From Nematostella vectensis (taxonomy: Eukaryota > Cnidaria > Anthozoa > Actiniaria > Edwardsiidae), in NCBI RefSeq assembly GCF_932526225.1, contig NC_064044.1:5059747-5123746 (forward strand): 64,000 bases of DNA, read 5' to 3'. A program made the position numbers and the translations under genes. How positions within the stretch are numbered: position 1 is the first letter of the stretch; each line of letters opens with the position of its first letter. Below the pieces are notes generated by a model, which was not told the origin of the DNA, made no database searches, and saw nothing but the letters and a program-made list of their open reading frames with translations. Below are positions 9,401 through 17,318 of the stretch, piece by piece.

Positions 9401-11836
9401 TACGACGGCCAGGCTACTAATGCCACCCATGACGCAATAACCACGTGGGTTGAGAAGATCAGTCATTCTAAATTCACGACGTGCGCACTTAAGGTCGGGC
9501 GAAACGAGTACGAGGGTCTGGTACCCGCAGACTTTGGGACAACCTTTGTGGACTGGGTTGCGTTCCAAGGAACCCCCAGGGGGGGGGGGGGGGGGGGGTG
9601 GTGGGAGGGCACGGAGTGCATGCAGCTTTCGCTTCCATTGGTAAGTTACATACCCGTCAACCTCCGAAAAGCTCAAGGCTTGATAATTTTTTGGGGGAAG
9701 GGGTGGGTTTAACCTTGCAGGCGTTTGCCTTATACTTTCTCGGGGACCCAGGGCGTAACTGAGTGTAACGAGCGCGAGCCGGAAGCGGACGAGCGCGCCG
9801 CGGCGCTCGTCTCGCGTTGAATACTCTCAGTGGCCCAGGGTCCCCAAAGATGTGCCGTATAGAAACCGAGGTTGTTAGATAAATTGCGCTACGCAAGGGA
9901 ATTCTTGTTTCAAATATTTTAATAGAAAATAGGCAAAATGACGATTATCTATAGAATAATTCTTCGGAAGCGATAAAAATCGCTAAAAAGCGGGAGATTT
10001 GGTGCTCAACGCGGGAGAGCTGGAGAAGGGGTCCAAAATCTTGAGACTCCCGCCTAATGCGTATGAAGTTACATACAAGGTGTGGAGTTACATACAATAG
10101 CACGACGGGATGTTTTACATGTCAGTCAATCTTGTTTTAAAAGCTGTCGTTTTTTTAGGTCGTTCGGTCATTTTCTTATTAGGCACTACATACCATATTT
10201 GAGAGTCCCACTTCAATCAATTGTTTGCTTTTTTACCGCTCTGGAACTTTGTAAGTCGAGAATTTCCACGTAAACTTGCAGGAATTCGTGTTTACTACGA
10301 TTTTTCTGGCAGCCATCTTGGAAATGGAGCCTAGTCCCTATCGTTTTAGAATATCACAGGTCTCCCGCGCGCTCGCCCCAGGCTCTTTTAGACCATTTAG
10401 AAAAACGACAGCCATTGATTGATATGCTACGACGAGATTTTGACCAATAAGATAAGTCTGTCTAGATGGATGTATAATAAGTGAAAATATTGGGTGCTTG
10501 TGGGTCATATCATGTTTTAAAATCTGTCAATTTTCAAGATCGCTCAGTTAATTACTTTACTTATTCAGTAATTAGTACATTTGCATACTATAATCAGGAG
10601 ACATTTTTAGTTAAAATACTATATTTTAAACTGTTGCAGAATAAGTTCGGTAGCCAGCCGTCCATTCTGCTAACCGCTAAGCACACCCGGGCGGATCTCA
10701 AACACGACTCGGCCACCCTGTGGACGGAAGATATCTCTGCCGGGAACTTCAAACTGTGTCTTCGCGAGTTGCAGAACTTTGACGGCGCACACAAGGACAT
10801 ACGCGTGGTAAGTGCTATAAAACCTCAAAAGTACGCGCACTCCGATTGGATCAAAGGCCCGAAACAACCAATCACCGTGGCAAGGCTTTGCTATTGGGAT
10901 CGCAGCGGACTAGAATTCAACATGTTTCTATTTTATCTCAGAACTGGCTTGCATATGAAGATCTTCCAAGAAACTTCTTCTCGGAACACAACGTACTGTA
11001 CTTCGCAAATTTGCAATCTCCATTGGCTGAGAACAGACACGCTTTCTGCCAGATAAGCTGACAACTATTGTAAACCGGATGTCTAGCCTGCTACTATAAC
11101 TGATTTAAGAAGAGGCTAACAAAATGCGCAGTCTGGAAATCAAGGTATAATTGAGACGCTGTTCTTTTCAGTGCCGTTTCAAATGCAAATAAATGCAAAG
11201 GAAGTCGATTGTTTCATCTTTATTTACTGTATTTATAGGAACGGTACATCGGAAAAACGGCATGTAAACTAGGCATGTCTTTTACCAAGTCGTTCTAATC
11301 TTTGTCACGCTATGAGCTTGATATCAGTAACTTAGTTTCAAAACTTAGTTTACTCAGCTTAGTTACTGAGCACCCTGTATGCTGTATATTCGTGACAGAG
11401 CTCAGAACGAGTTGTGCATTAGGATTTAACTTATTTTGTTTTGAATCTTTCTCTGGATAGTTTATTTACTATTTACTTTACTTATTTCCAACAGAATGTG
11501 GAATTTGCCGTCAATTACCGCAACGTTCCAACGATGCTGATAAGCGCTACCCACAATTCTACGCGGTCTGGAGCTATTCTACCAAAGTACAACAGTATTG
11601 CATCATGGGTAGAGGTATGCTTTGTCACTTGTCCCTTGCGTTGTGTTAGCTTTACTTTTGAACATTGAAATATTTTTTTTCATTTTGTTTAAAGTTATTA
11701 CACATATTACATTAATTGCGGCTTTTCTTTTTGTCTTAATAGAATGTCGACAAGCGTGGGTTTCGCGTCTGCGTCCGGGAATTCAACGATGAGGGAACTT
11801 ACGACCCTGTAGCAGTCAGTTGGACAACTCTACCAG
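488..11836 (+). CDS. Secreted multi-domain H-type-lectin-like protein with a Kazal/follistatin-like domain
   Basis: Exons read by eye: 488-548 (start and hydrophobic signal peptide, MAATWFYLSLQLF onward), 924-1119, 2601-2756, 3656-3820, 6753 to about 6866, 8487-9105 (Kazal), 9273-9640, 10640-10807, 10942-11025, 11495-11614 and 11743-11836. Most lectin exons are phase 0. An exon with a W-V-E motif is followed by one with F-x-x-C-L-R-E-L-x-N-F, then one starting N-W-x-A-Y/F. This half-domain alternation is characteristic of H-type lectins, which bind GalNAc or galactose, so an extracellular sugar-binding or defence role is inferred. The Kazal exon has paired cysteines and G-V-T-Y-K-N-T-C. Oddities: exon 2 needs one extra base to keep frame, exons 2 and 9 appear to use GC donors, the expected partner half-exons after 3820 and 6866 were not found, and the Kazal exon carries a frame-breaking 50-bp array. 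A G-run at 9580-9597 stays in frame. The 3' end was not found. Confidence 0.72.
1120..2600 (+). other. Intron 2 of the lectin gene
   Basis: Non-coding, AT-rich with T-runs and A-runs. It begins gcaagt, a GC donor, and ends ttttcag. No recognisable gene or clear transposon was seen in it. Confidence 0.45.
2772..2886. mobile_element. hAT-like foldback MITE with 8-bp target duplication
   Basis: Terminal inverted repeats begin TAGCCTCGTCCCCAGGCT on the left and end with its reverse complement on the right. The element is flanked on both sides by CATCCAGG (2764-2771 and 2887-2894), an 8-bp target-site duplication as expected for hAT elements. It encodes nothing and lies 15 nt downstream of the exon-3 splice donor of the lectin gene. 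Confidence 0.85.
3757..3976 (+). repeat. Three tandem copies of the lectin exon-4 tail plus splice donor
   Basis: The last about 64 nt of exon 4 together with its gtaagt donor (3757-3826) are followed by two degenerate copies at about 3832-3898 and 3907-3976. Each copy retains CGTTCCACGCG-like or GCGCGATTTGAAGAG-like exon text and a gtaagt- or gttagt-like end. The copies are now intronic. The first copy is the real exon because it alone stays open and matches the other lectin exons. Confidence 0.75.
3977..4482. other. Intronic stretch, nothing recognised
   Basis: No exon with lectin character was recognised here, although a partner half-domain is expected after exon 4. Repeated phrases such as gattcggcac suggest old dispersed repeat DNA. 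Confidence 0.35.
4483..4684 (+). mobile_element. MITE family A, copy 1 (truncated)
   Basis: Starts GGACTTGCGCTAAGAGATAAC and continues with text matching the better-preserved copy at 6931-7201, including the TTATTCAGCGCTTA and TTTCAGAAAGGGTTTAG blocks. The right terminal inverted repeat is missing, apparently cut off next to the MITE that begins near 4699. Confidence 0.7.
4699..4842 (+). mobile_element. MITE family B copy (CCGTAGCAGG ends)
   Basis: Matches four other stretches in this window (near 12985, 33960, 40326 and 63889). The shared order is CCGTAGCAGGGG, GGGGGCAT, an AATATTTTAAAAA-like block, AAGGAAATGACC, a T-rich block ending near TGTATTGT, CCCCC, and GGCCTGCT. The ends are inverted repeats of each other. 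It is non-coding. Confidence 0.75.
4960..6240 (-). pseudogene. Penelope-like retroelement fragment: reverse transcriptase C-terminus and GIY-YIG endonuclease
   Basis: On the minus strand, going down from 6204, the frame reads R-Y-I-D-G-I-F, the RT catalytic block in which the usual second aspartate is glycine. It continues to a P-F-L-D-V motif, T-D-L-Y-x-K-P-T-D, S-S-C-H-P and L-R-I-C-S-like text, then I-P-F-V-T-T-Y-N-P. A cysteine pair follows (C-G-K-K-C-L-T-C), then a Y-I-G block with N-D-H-R-R and a terminal segment with A-R-E-A and G-L-N-P-R-E-E. This order is typical of Penelope-like elements with a C-terminal GIY-YIG nuclease. Several frame changes and stops show that it is dead. The 5' part is missing. 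It lies inside the lectin gene in opposite orientation. Confidence 0.87.
4968..5012 (-). ncRNA. Hammerhead ribozyme relic at the end of the Penelope-like element
   Basis: On the minus strand the core CTGAGGA is followed by a stem-II pair GGCAG/CTGCC around an 8-nt loop, then GAAA, then a very short stem-III region and ATC before GTT. Upstream AAC can pair with that GTT as the base of stem I. Hammerheads with minimal stem III are known from Penelope-like elements. The position just 3' of the nuclease fits that, but stem I is weak here. Confidence 0.6.
6250..6752. other. Intronic stretch between the Penelope-like element and lectin exon 5
   Basis: Contains a 24-bp tandem duplication near 6245-6290 and a G-run near 6557 within dispersed-repeat text ending CTGGCTACGCCCCTG. 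No exon was identified with confidence. Confidence 0.4.
6931..7201 (+). mobile_element. MITE family A, copy 2 (both inverted ends present)
   Basis: Left end GGGGACTCGCGCTAAGAGAT and right end a near reverse complement (ATCTCTTGCGCAAGTCC), both containing CACGTGAC. The interior matches 4483-4684 and, in reverse, 34655-34787. It is non-coding and lies in the intron after lectin exon 5. Confidence 0.82.
7376..8486 (+). repeat. 29-bp minisatellite made of splice-acceptor-like units
   Basis: About 38 head-to-tail units of roughly CTTACCTCCCCTTCACAG then ATCACTAAC. Each unit contains a pyrimidine tract, CACAG and ATC. The array runs directly into the true acceptor of the Kazal exon (tcctccacag, exon beginning ATCTGG at 8487). 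Unit variants cluster: CCCCTTCACAG early, CCCTTCCCTCACAG and CTGTCCTCCACAG late. Confidence 0.93.
8570..9021 (+). repeat. 50-bp tandem array inside the Kazal exon
   Basis: Nine copies of a 50-bp unit (landmark GACACGTTATGTAGCACGGC at 8593, 8643 and every 50 bp to 8993). The exon reads correctly into copy 1 and correctly out of copy 9, giving G-V-T-Y-K-N-T-C. Eight extra units add 400 bp, which is not a multiple of three, so the open frame is destroyed. The extra copies could be a real expansion, be spliced out, or be an assembly error. Confidence 0.92.
9739..9848. mobile_element. Foldback MITE
   Basis: Inverted ends GGGGACCCAGGGC and GCCCAGGGTCCCC, with further pairing of CTGAGTGT and ACTCTCAG. 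A central GC-rich palindrome (GACGAGCGC, spacer, GCGCTCGTC) lies inside. Non-coding, in the intron after lectin exon 7. No clear target duplication was found. Confidence 0.65.
9849..10639 (+). other. Lectin intron 7, remaining part
   Basis: AT-rich, non-coding. Two similar passages (near 10120-10190 and 10500-10570, both with GTTTTAAAA followed by CTGTC) suggest an old internal duplication. It ends with the acceptor ctgttgcag before exon 8. Confidence 0.45.
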
Positions 11837-12853
11837 GTAATCACTATACCTCAACAGGTAATTTCAATACCTCTACCAGGTAATTTCAATACCTCTACCA
11901 GGTAATTTCAATACCTCTACCAGGTAATCACAATACCTCTACCAGGTAATCACAATATCTCTGCCAGGTAATCACAATACCTCTGCCAGGTAATCACAAT
12001 ACCTCTGCCAGGTAATCACTATACCTCTGCCAGGTAATCACTATACCTCTGCCAGGTAATCACTATACCTCTGCCAGGTAATCACTATACTTCTGCCAGG
12101 TAATCACTATACCTCTGCCAGGTGATCACTATACCTCTGCCAGGTGATCACTATACCTCTGCCAGGTGATCACTATACTTCTGCCAGGTAATCACTACCT
12201 CTGCCAGGTAATCACTATACTTCTGCCAGGTGATCACTATACTTCTGCCAGGTATTCACTATACCTATGCCAGGTAATCACTATACCTCTGCCAGGTGAT
12301 CACTATACCTCTGCCAGGTGATTACTATACCTCTGCCAGGTGATCACTATACTTCTGCCAGGTAATCACTACCTCTGCCAGGTAATCACTATACTTCTGC
12401 CAGGTGATCACTATACTTCTGCCAGGTATTCACTATACCTATGCCAGGTAATCACTATACCTCTGCTAGGTGATCACTATACCTCTGCCAGGTGATCACT
12501 ATACCTCTGCCAGGTGATCACTATACCTCTGCCAGGTGATCACTATACCTCTGCCAGGTGATCACTATACCTCTGCCAGGTGATCACTATACCTCTGCCA
12601 GGTGATCACTATACTTCTGCCAGGTGATCACTATACTTCTGCCAGGTATTCACTATACCTATGCCAGGTAATCACTATACCTCTGCCAGGTAATCACTAT
12701 ACCTCTGCCAGATAATCACTATACATCTGCCAGGTGATCACAAAACCTCTGCAAGGTGATCACTATACCTCTGCCAGGTGATCACTATACCTCTGCCAGG
12801 TGATCACTATACCTCTGCCAGGTAATCACTATACCTCTGCCAGGTAATCACCT
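11826..12853 (+). repeat. 22-bp minisatellite made of splice-donor-like units
   Basis: About 46 units of ACCTCTGCCAGGTAATCACT plus AT. The unit matches the end of lectin exon 11 and its donor (CTCTACCAG, then gtaatcac). Each unit therefore carries a CAG|GTAATC or CAG|GTGATC 5' splice-site look-alike. Several higher-order blocks recur, for example those containing CAGGTATTCAC. The true donor is the first, at 11837. Confidence 0.93.
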
Positions 12854-14353
12854 TCATTCCCACGATCCCCACACGGTCCCACCAAATAGAGTAGTACTTG
12901 ATGTATTAGGCCTTAGAAGTTTTAACTGCATATTTTGCTCTAATACTCTCCATACAGAGTGAGGCTGCTGAAGCCTCGTGTAGCAGAGGCCTAGGGCACT
13001 TAGGGCACGTCCCCCCACCCCCTCCCCCCTGTGGCTGTGCCCCAAGTACTTTCTTAATGTTTCTAATGTAACACCCCCTCCCCAATATTTTGAGGCCTGC
13101 TACGGCACTGAAACGAGATGGGATGGAATTTGTGTGGTTAAATGGGATGGGATACCTTCATCAAGGTTTTAAGGCCTGAATTGCAGTGTATTTTGTTACC
13201 CATAAGAATCTAACGACTCAGCTGTAAATAATTACTTTTGCTGCAAGTTTACTTTTATTCAATTCTAATAACCTCTTTTCTACTTAAGTTCTTTACATAT
13301 GGTCGAATTGATCGCCATCCATCGCTAATTAATTTAAATTACTGTTCGCTCAAGAGCCCTCCAAACCCAATGGAAAAAATAGTTCATTTTATTGGGGGTT
13401 AAAGGCGAATTTCCCCTTTTTAGACATATATTAAATTTTAAACTTATTTAAGCTTTTTTAAACATAAATTATAATTATTACAAGTGAATTGGGCACGGAA
13501 AAAGCCAATGTAAAAAAAAGGGCTAAAAAGTTGAACTTTTCTTTTAAAGGAAGTTTGGGTTATGGTCAAAATTATATGGAAACCTTAAAGAAAAACAGAA
13601 CTCACTTCGAATAAATGTAGCTCGAGGCATCGATAGCTCGAGTTCTAGTTATTATACATAAGTTTAGATTTCGGTTGATCATTTACTACTTAAATATTTC
13701 TGTAAGTATGACTCTCTTCATAGACCTTTTTACATTGGGTATAGTTGCGTCCCCCATTGCTTCTCTTGACGTCTATTTTCATGTCCATTGTCCGCGCACG
13801 TTGCCAAACTACTTGTGACGTCAGGGCTTCTCATCAACGAGGGGGCTTGTTTCGACAGAAAGACGTGTGGGTGTAAATCAGCACATGGAGTCGCCTACAG
13901 AACGACAAAAAAAAATAAAAATACAGGCTTGACTCACTTGAAAGACAAACTCAGACAATATGGAACGCCAAGCATTATATGGGTAGAAGGAGCTCTGCAT
14001 TTATGTCAGCCTCGTTCAGGAGGGCCTTGGAAATTATCCCCGGTTATTAGAAAGCAGGTTGACGAATGCCCTTTACAGAGAAAAGAGGCCTCTGCTAGCA
14101 GGGAAATTTATCCCTGGGTAAGAGCTAAACTGTTTCATAGGAACCGGCCCCCGGAGAATAAACCTGGGAGCGAGACTAGACTTTTTTAGCCTACGTTGCA
14201 AGCGTTTCTGTGGAGTTTTAGCAGGAATAGAGAGCGAGCGAGGAGTATGGGGCGAGCGGCTTGCCACGCATGGTAGGACTCTTGACGCGTGCCTTATCAG
14301 CGACTGGGAAATAGTTTGGAAAGGCAATATAATTCCTAGAATTGGACTGTTAC
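12854..14353. other. Region after the donor array, no confident gene
   Basis: Contains a MITE family B-like stretch near 12985-13112 and AT-rich DNA to 13780. A 133-codon open frame (13788-14189, +) has no recognisable domain and is probably chance. Further exons of the lectin gene are expected downstream of 11836, but none was recognised here. Confidence 0.4.
12985..13112 (+). mobile_element. MITE family B, diverged copy
   Basis: Shares the C-rich block, CTTTCTTAATGTTTCTAATGTA, CCCCCTCCCC, AATATTTT and GGCCTGCTACGGC end with the copy at 40326-40484. The left half is rearranged. Confidence 0.5.
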
Positions 14354-14473
14354 CTGAAATCCTCGTCTCCCTTGTGGGCCGGTACCTCGCTGACCGTTCC
14401 AGATCCCAGTTGAGTGAACGATAAGTACAGAGACCACCAAGAACCCAAGAACGCAACGACGTGTTGATTTCAT
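14354..14473 (-). CDS. Candidate first coding exon of a small secreted protein
   Basis: On the minus strand the frame opens with M-K-S-T-R-R-C, then a strongly hydrophobic run (VLGFLVVSVLIVHS) typical of a signal peptide, followed by a basic, glycine-rich stretch with G-R-R. The exon ends GGATTTCAG followed by gtaaca, a good donor, in phase 0. A TATATAAAG box lies 72-80 nt upstream of the ATG (14545-14553), which suits a short 5' UTR. No downstream exon was found on the minus strand, so the product is unknown. A neuropeptide precursor or a host-defence peptide is possible, but this is only inference from the signal peptide and basic residues. Transcript reads would settle it. Confidence 0.45.
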
Positions 14474-14544
14474 CTTGTCAAAGTTCAGTCTAGACGAAAT
14501 CTTTCTTCTTGGGAGCACTTGATTTTCGGTAACAAACTCTGATG

Positions 14545-14553
14545 CTTTATATA
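14545..14553 (-). promoter_or_regulatory. TATA box upstream of the secreted-peptide exon
   Basis: TATATAAAG on the minus strand, 72-80 nt before the ATG at 14473. The spacing suits transcription starting near 14520. Confidence 0.4.
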
Positions 14554-14699
14554 AGCCTCAAAACGAATTATTCTTGGCGTCTCTGCCAGTAAAAATAGTT
14601 CTTTTTGATAGATATCCGACAGGAGATTTCGGTCTCTTCAAAAGAAAGTTAGCTTTTCGGTTATTGTCACGTGACGAAAGTGTTTTTTTGCACCCGTCT

Positions 14700-16740
14700 T
14701 TAGCTATTTTATTGGCGAGTTTCTCAAAAGTGGTATAATCTAGCTTGCAATGTTATGTATGCACAGTAAAATGCAAGGCATATATATTTGTTTATGTTGA
14801 CAAAGGCTAAATAAGAAAAAAAGGAGAGTATAAAAGCACATCATTTGTAAATAGAATATATCTCATACATTTAAAACTTCTTGTTGGAAAATAACTTCAG
14901 GTGTTCTTTTGCGCTTGACTAATGCACATGTTTCTTGTCACGTGATAGCGTGGGTGTTTGCATACGATCCTTAGCGTTCCTTGGGCGAGTTCCTCAAAAG
15001 TTACATCTTGATTAAAACAGAAAAAGCAAAAAAGTAAATGCTGAAAAGCCGAACTATTAAATTGAAGATGAATTCGTTTTAAGTGGTGAAAGAGGTTTTA
15101 TAGACATCGGGACAGTTTGTCTCGGTGTCCCTTAATGAAAGCCTACTTTTCAATTGTGGAGTAGTTAGTTGCGCATTTTCAAACAATTTCTGATGAAATT
15201 TACAGCTGGTATAATCTAGCTTGCAATCAACTTAAGATGTTATGTATGCAAAGTAAAATGGTAGGCATAGATATTTGTCCAAAGCTGATGGAGGCTAAAT
15301 CGGAAATAAAAAGGATTATATAAAACCACATCTTTTGGTAAATATATTATATCTCATACCTTTAAAACTTCTTGTTGGAAAATAACTTCAAATGTTCTTT
15401 TGCGCTTGACTAATACACACGTTTCTTGTCACGTGATAGCGTGGGTGTTTAAATCCGATCATAAGCCTTCCTTTGGCGAGTTCCACTAAAGTCACATCTT
15501 GATTAAAAAGCGGTAAAGGCAAAGAAATGAATGCCGAAAAGCCGAATTATAAAATCTAAAAAACGTTTTTTCATGGACATCTGACAGTTAGTCTCAGTAT
15601 ACCTAAAAGAACGCTTGCTTTTCAATTGTGAAGTCGTTAGTTTCGCGTTTCCAAACATTTTCTGATGAAATTTAAGTGTGGTATAATCTAGCTTGCAATC
15701 AACAAGATTTGTTATGTATGCACAGTAAAATGCTAGGCATATAAATTTGTCCAAAGTTGATGGAGGCTAAATCAGAGATAAAAAGGAAAGTATAAAAGCA
15801 CACCATTTGTAAATAGAATATATTTCCTACATTTAGACTTTCTTGTTGGAAAAAAACTTCAGGTGTTCTTTTGCGCTTGACCAATGCACACGTTTCTTGT
15901 CACGTGATAGCGTGGGTTTCTGCATCCTATCCTTAGCCTTCCTTGAGTGAAATTCTCAAAAGTTACATCTTGATTAAAAAGCGGTAAAGTCAAAGAAATA
16001 AATGCTGAAAAGCCGAACCATAAAATCTAAACATCAATTTGTTTTTATTATTTTGTCTTGAAAAGAGCTAATTGAGCTGGTTAAAATAGTCTGGCTGTGC
16101 CACCCATTGATGGAAAATATTAATATATGGTTTTCCACCAAAACAGCTGACAAACGTTGTGCTTTAAACTTTCTCACTTCTCCTAGCTCAACTTTTCATA
16201 AGAAACCGAAAAGTTAGCATAAAGAAGATTAGAAAAGTTTAGAAGAAATTTAAAGATGAATTCGTTTTAAGTGGTGAAAGAGGTTTTATAGACATCGGGG
16301 GACAGTTTGTCTCGGTGTCCCTTTAATGAAAGCCTACTTTTCAATTGTGGAGTCGTTAGTTGCGCATTTTCAAACAATTTCTGATGAAATTTACAGGTGG
16401 TATAATCTAGCTTGCAATCAACTTAAGATGTTATGTATGCACGGTAAAATGCTAGCAATATAAATTTGTCAAAAGTTGATGGAGGCTAAATCAGAGATAA
16501 AAGGGAGAGTATAAAAGCGCATCAATTATAAATAGAATATATCTCATACATTTAAAACTTCTTGTTGGAAAATAACTTCAGTTGTTCTTTTGCGCTTGAC
16601 TAATGCAAATTGTGTTTGTCACGTGATAGCGTGGGTGTTTGCATCCGATCCTTAGCGTTCCTTGGGCGAGTTCCTCAAATGTTACATTCTAATTAAAAAG
16701 CGTTAAAGTACTACTGAAAAGCCGAATTATAAGTTTGTTT
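14700..16740 (+). repeat. Left array of the GPCR-locus repeat, about four divergent units
   Basis: Units share GGTATAATCTAGCTTGCAAT, a TATA-like (G)AGTATAAAAGC at about 14825, 15311 (variant), 15786 and 16507, and GTCACGTGATAGCGTGGGT near 14938, 15428, 15899 and 16619. Spacing is about 490, 470 and 720 bp, so two units are shortened. It is the counterpart, in opposite orientation, of the array at 24420-28420. No protein-coding frame is conserved between units. Confidence 0.88.
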
Positions 16741-17318
16741 TTAAAATCTTGTCTTGAAAATAGCTAAAACGAACTGATTTGAAATAGGCGTGTTATCCTC
16801 GTTTATGGAGAAAATGTTCTGACACTGTAGATGATTTAACGGACGTTATGACAAATCCTTCACATGAGCTCAATCTGAATCATAAGAATCTACGAGAAAT
16901 AAACATATAGAGGTTTGAAGGCGCTGCGTTTCTTTTATAAGATTGGGTATGTCAATGTGAGAGTCAAGAAAGAGATATTTTCAATTTGGGAATATATTTA
17001 TGGCTTCGTTGTCAGAAATGTCGTTACCTAGGGAAAGTTAAGCCCATTGGTCGCTCACCAAGAGCTTTCCTTCTCTTTTTTAGATGAAGAAGGATTGAGA
17101 ACTTAGTTTTACGACGAAATATCTTGGGTTTCGTTGGTATAAAACGAATATGGTATTCTGGTATACAGACAGGAACACAAAATTTAACTTCGCTGAAAAA
17201 CCTTAAGTCGAAGACTCTGGTAAAACGCTAGCAAAAGGGGGAGGCGAATGGTCAATCCGAGAAATTTCGAGACGAATATGGTCAATCCGAGAAATTTAAA
17301 ACGGCGTTTCGCCGTCTC
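16741..17318 (+). other. Single-copy part of the left arm
   Basis: Non-coding. It matches, inverted, the sequence at about 23790-24370 in the right arm, so it belongs to the duplicated GPCR module upstream of the receptor genes. Confidence 0.6.

Noticed and set aside
9371-9676. Minus-strand frame with a proline run
   Set aside because: Shadow of the lectin exon and its G-run.
13788-14189. 133-codon frame with C-x-C-x and a G-V-A-Y-R segment slightly like a Kazal motif
   Set aside because: Cysteine spacing does not complete a Kazal domain and no good splice sites frame it.
15503-15884. Small frames in the repeat units (also 28091-28276)
   Set aside because: Not conserved in frame between units and no family features.
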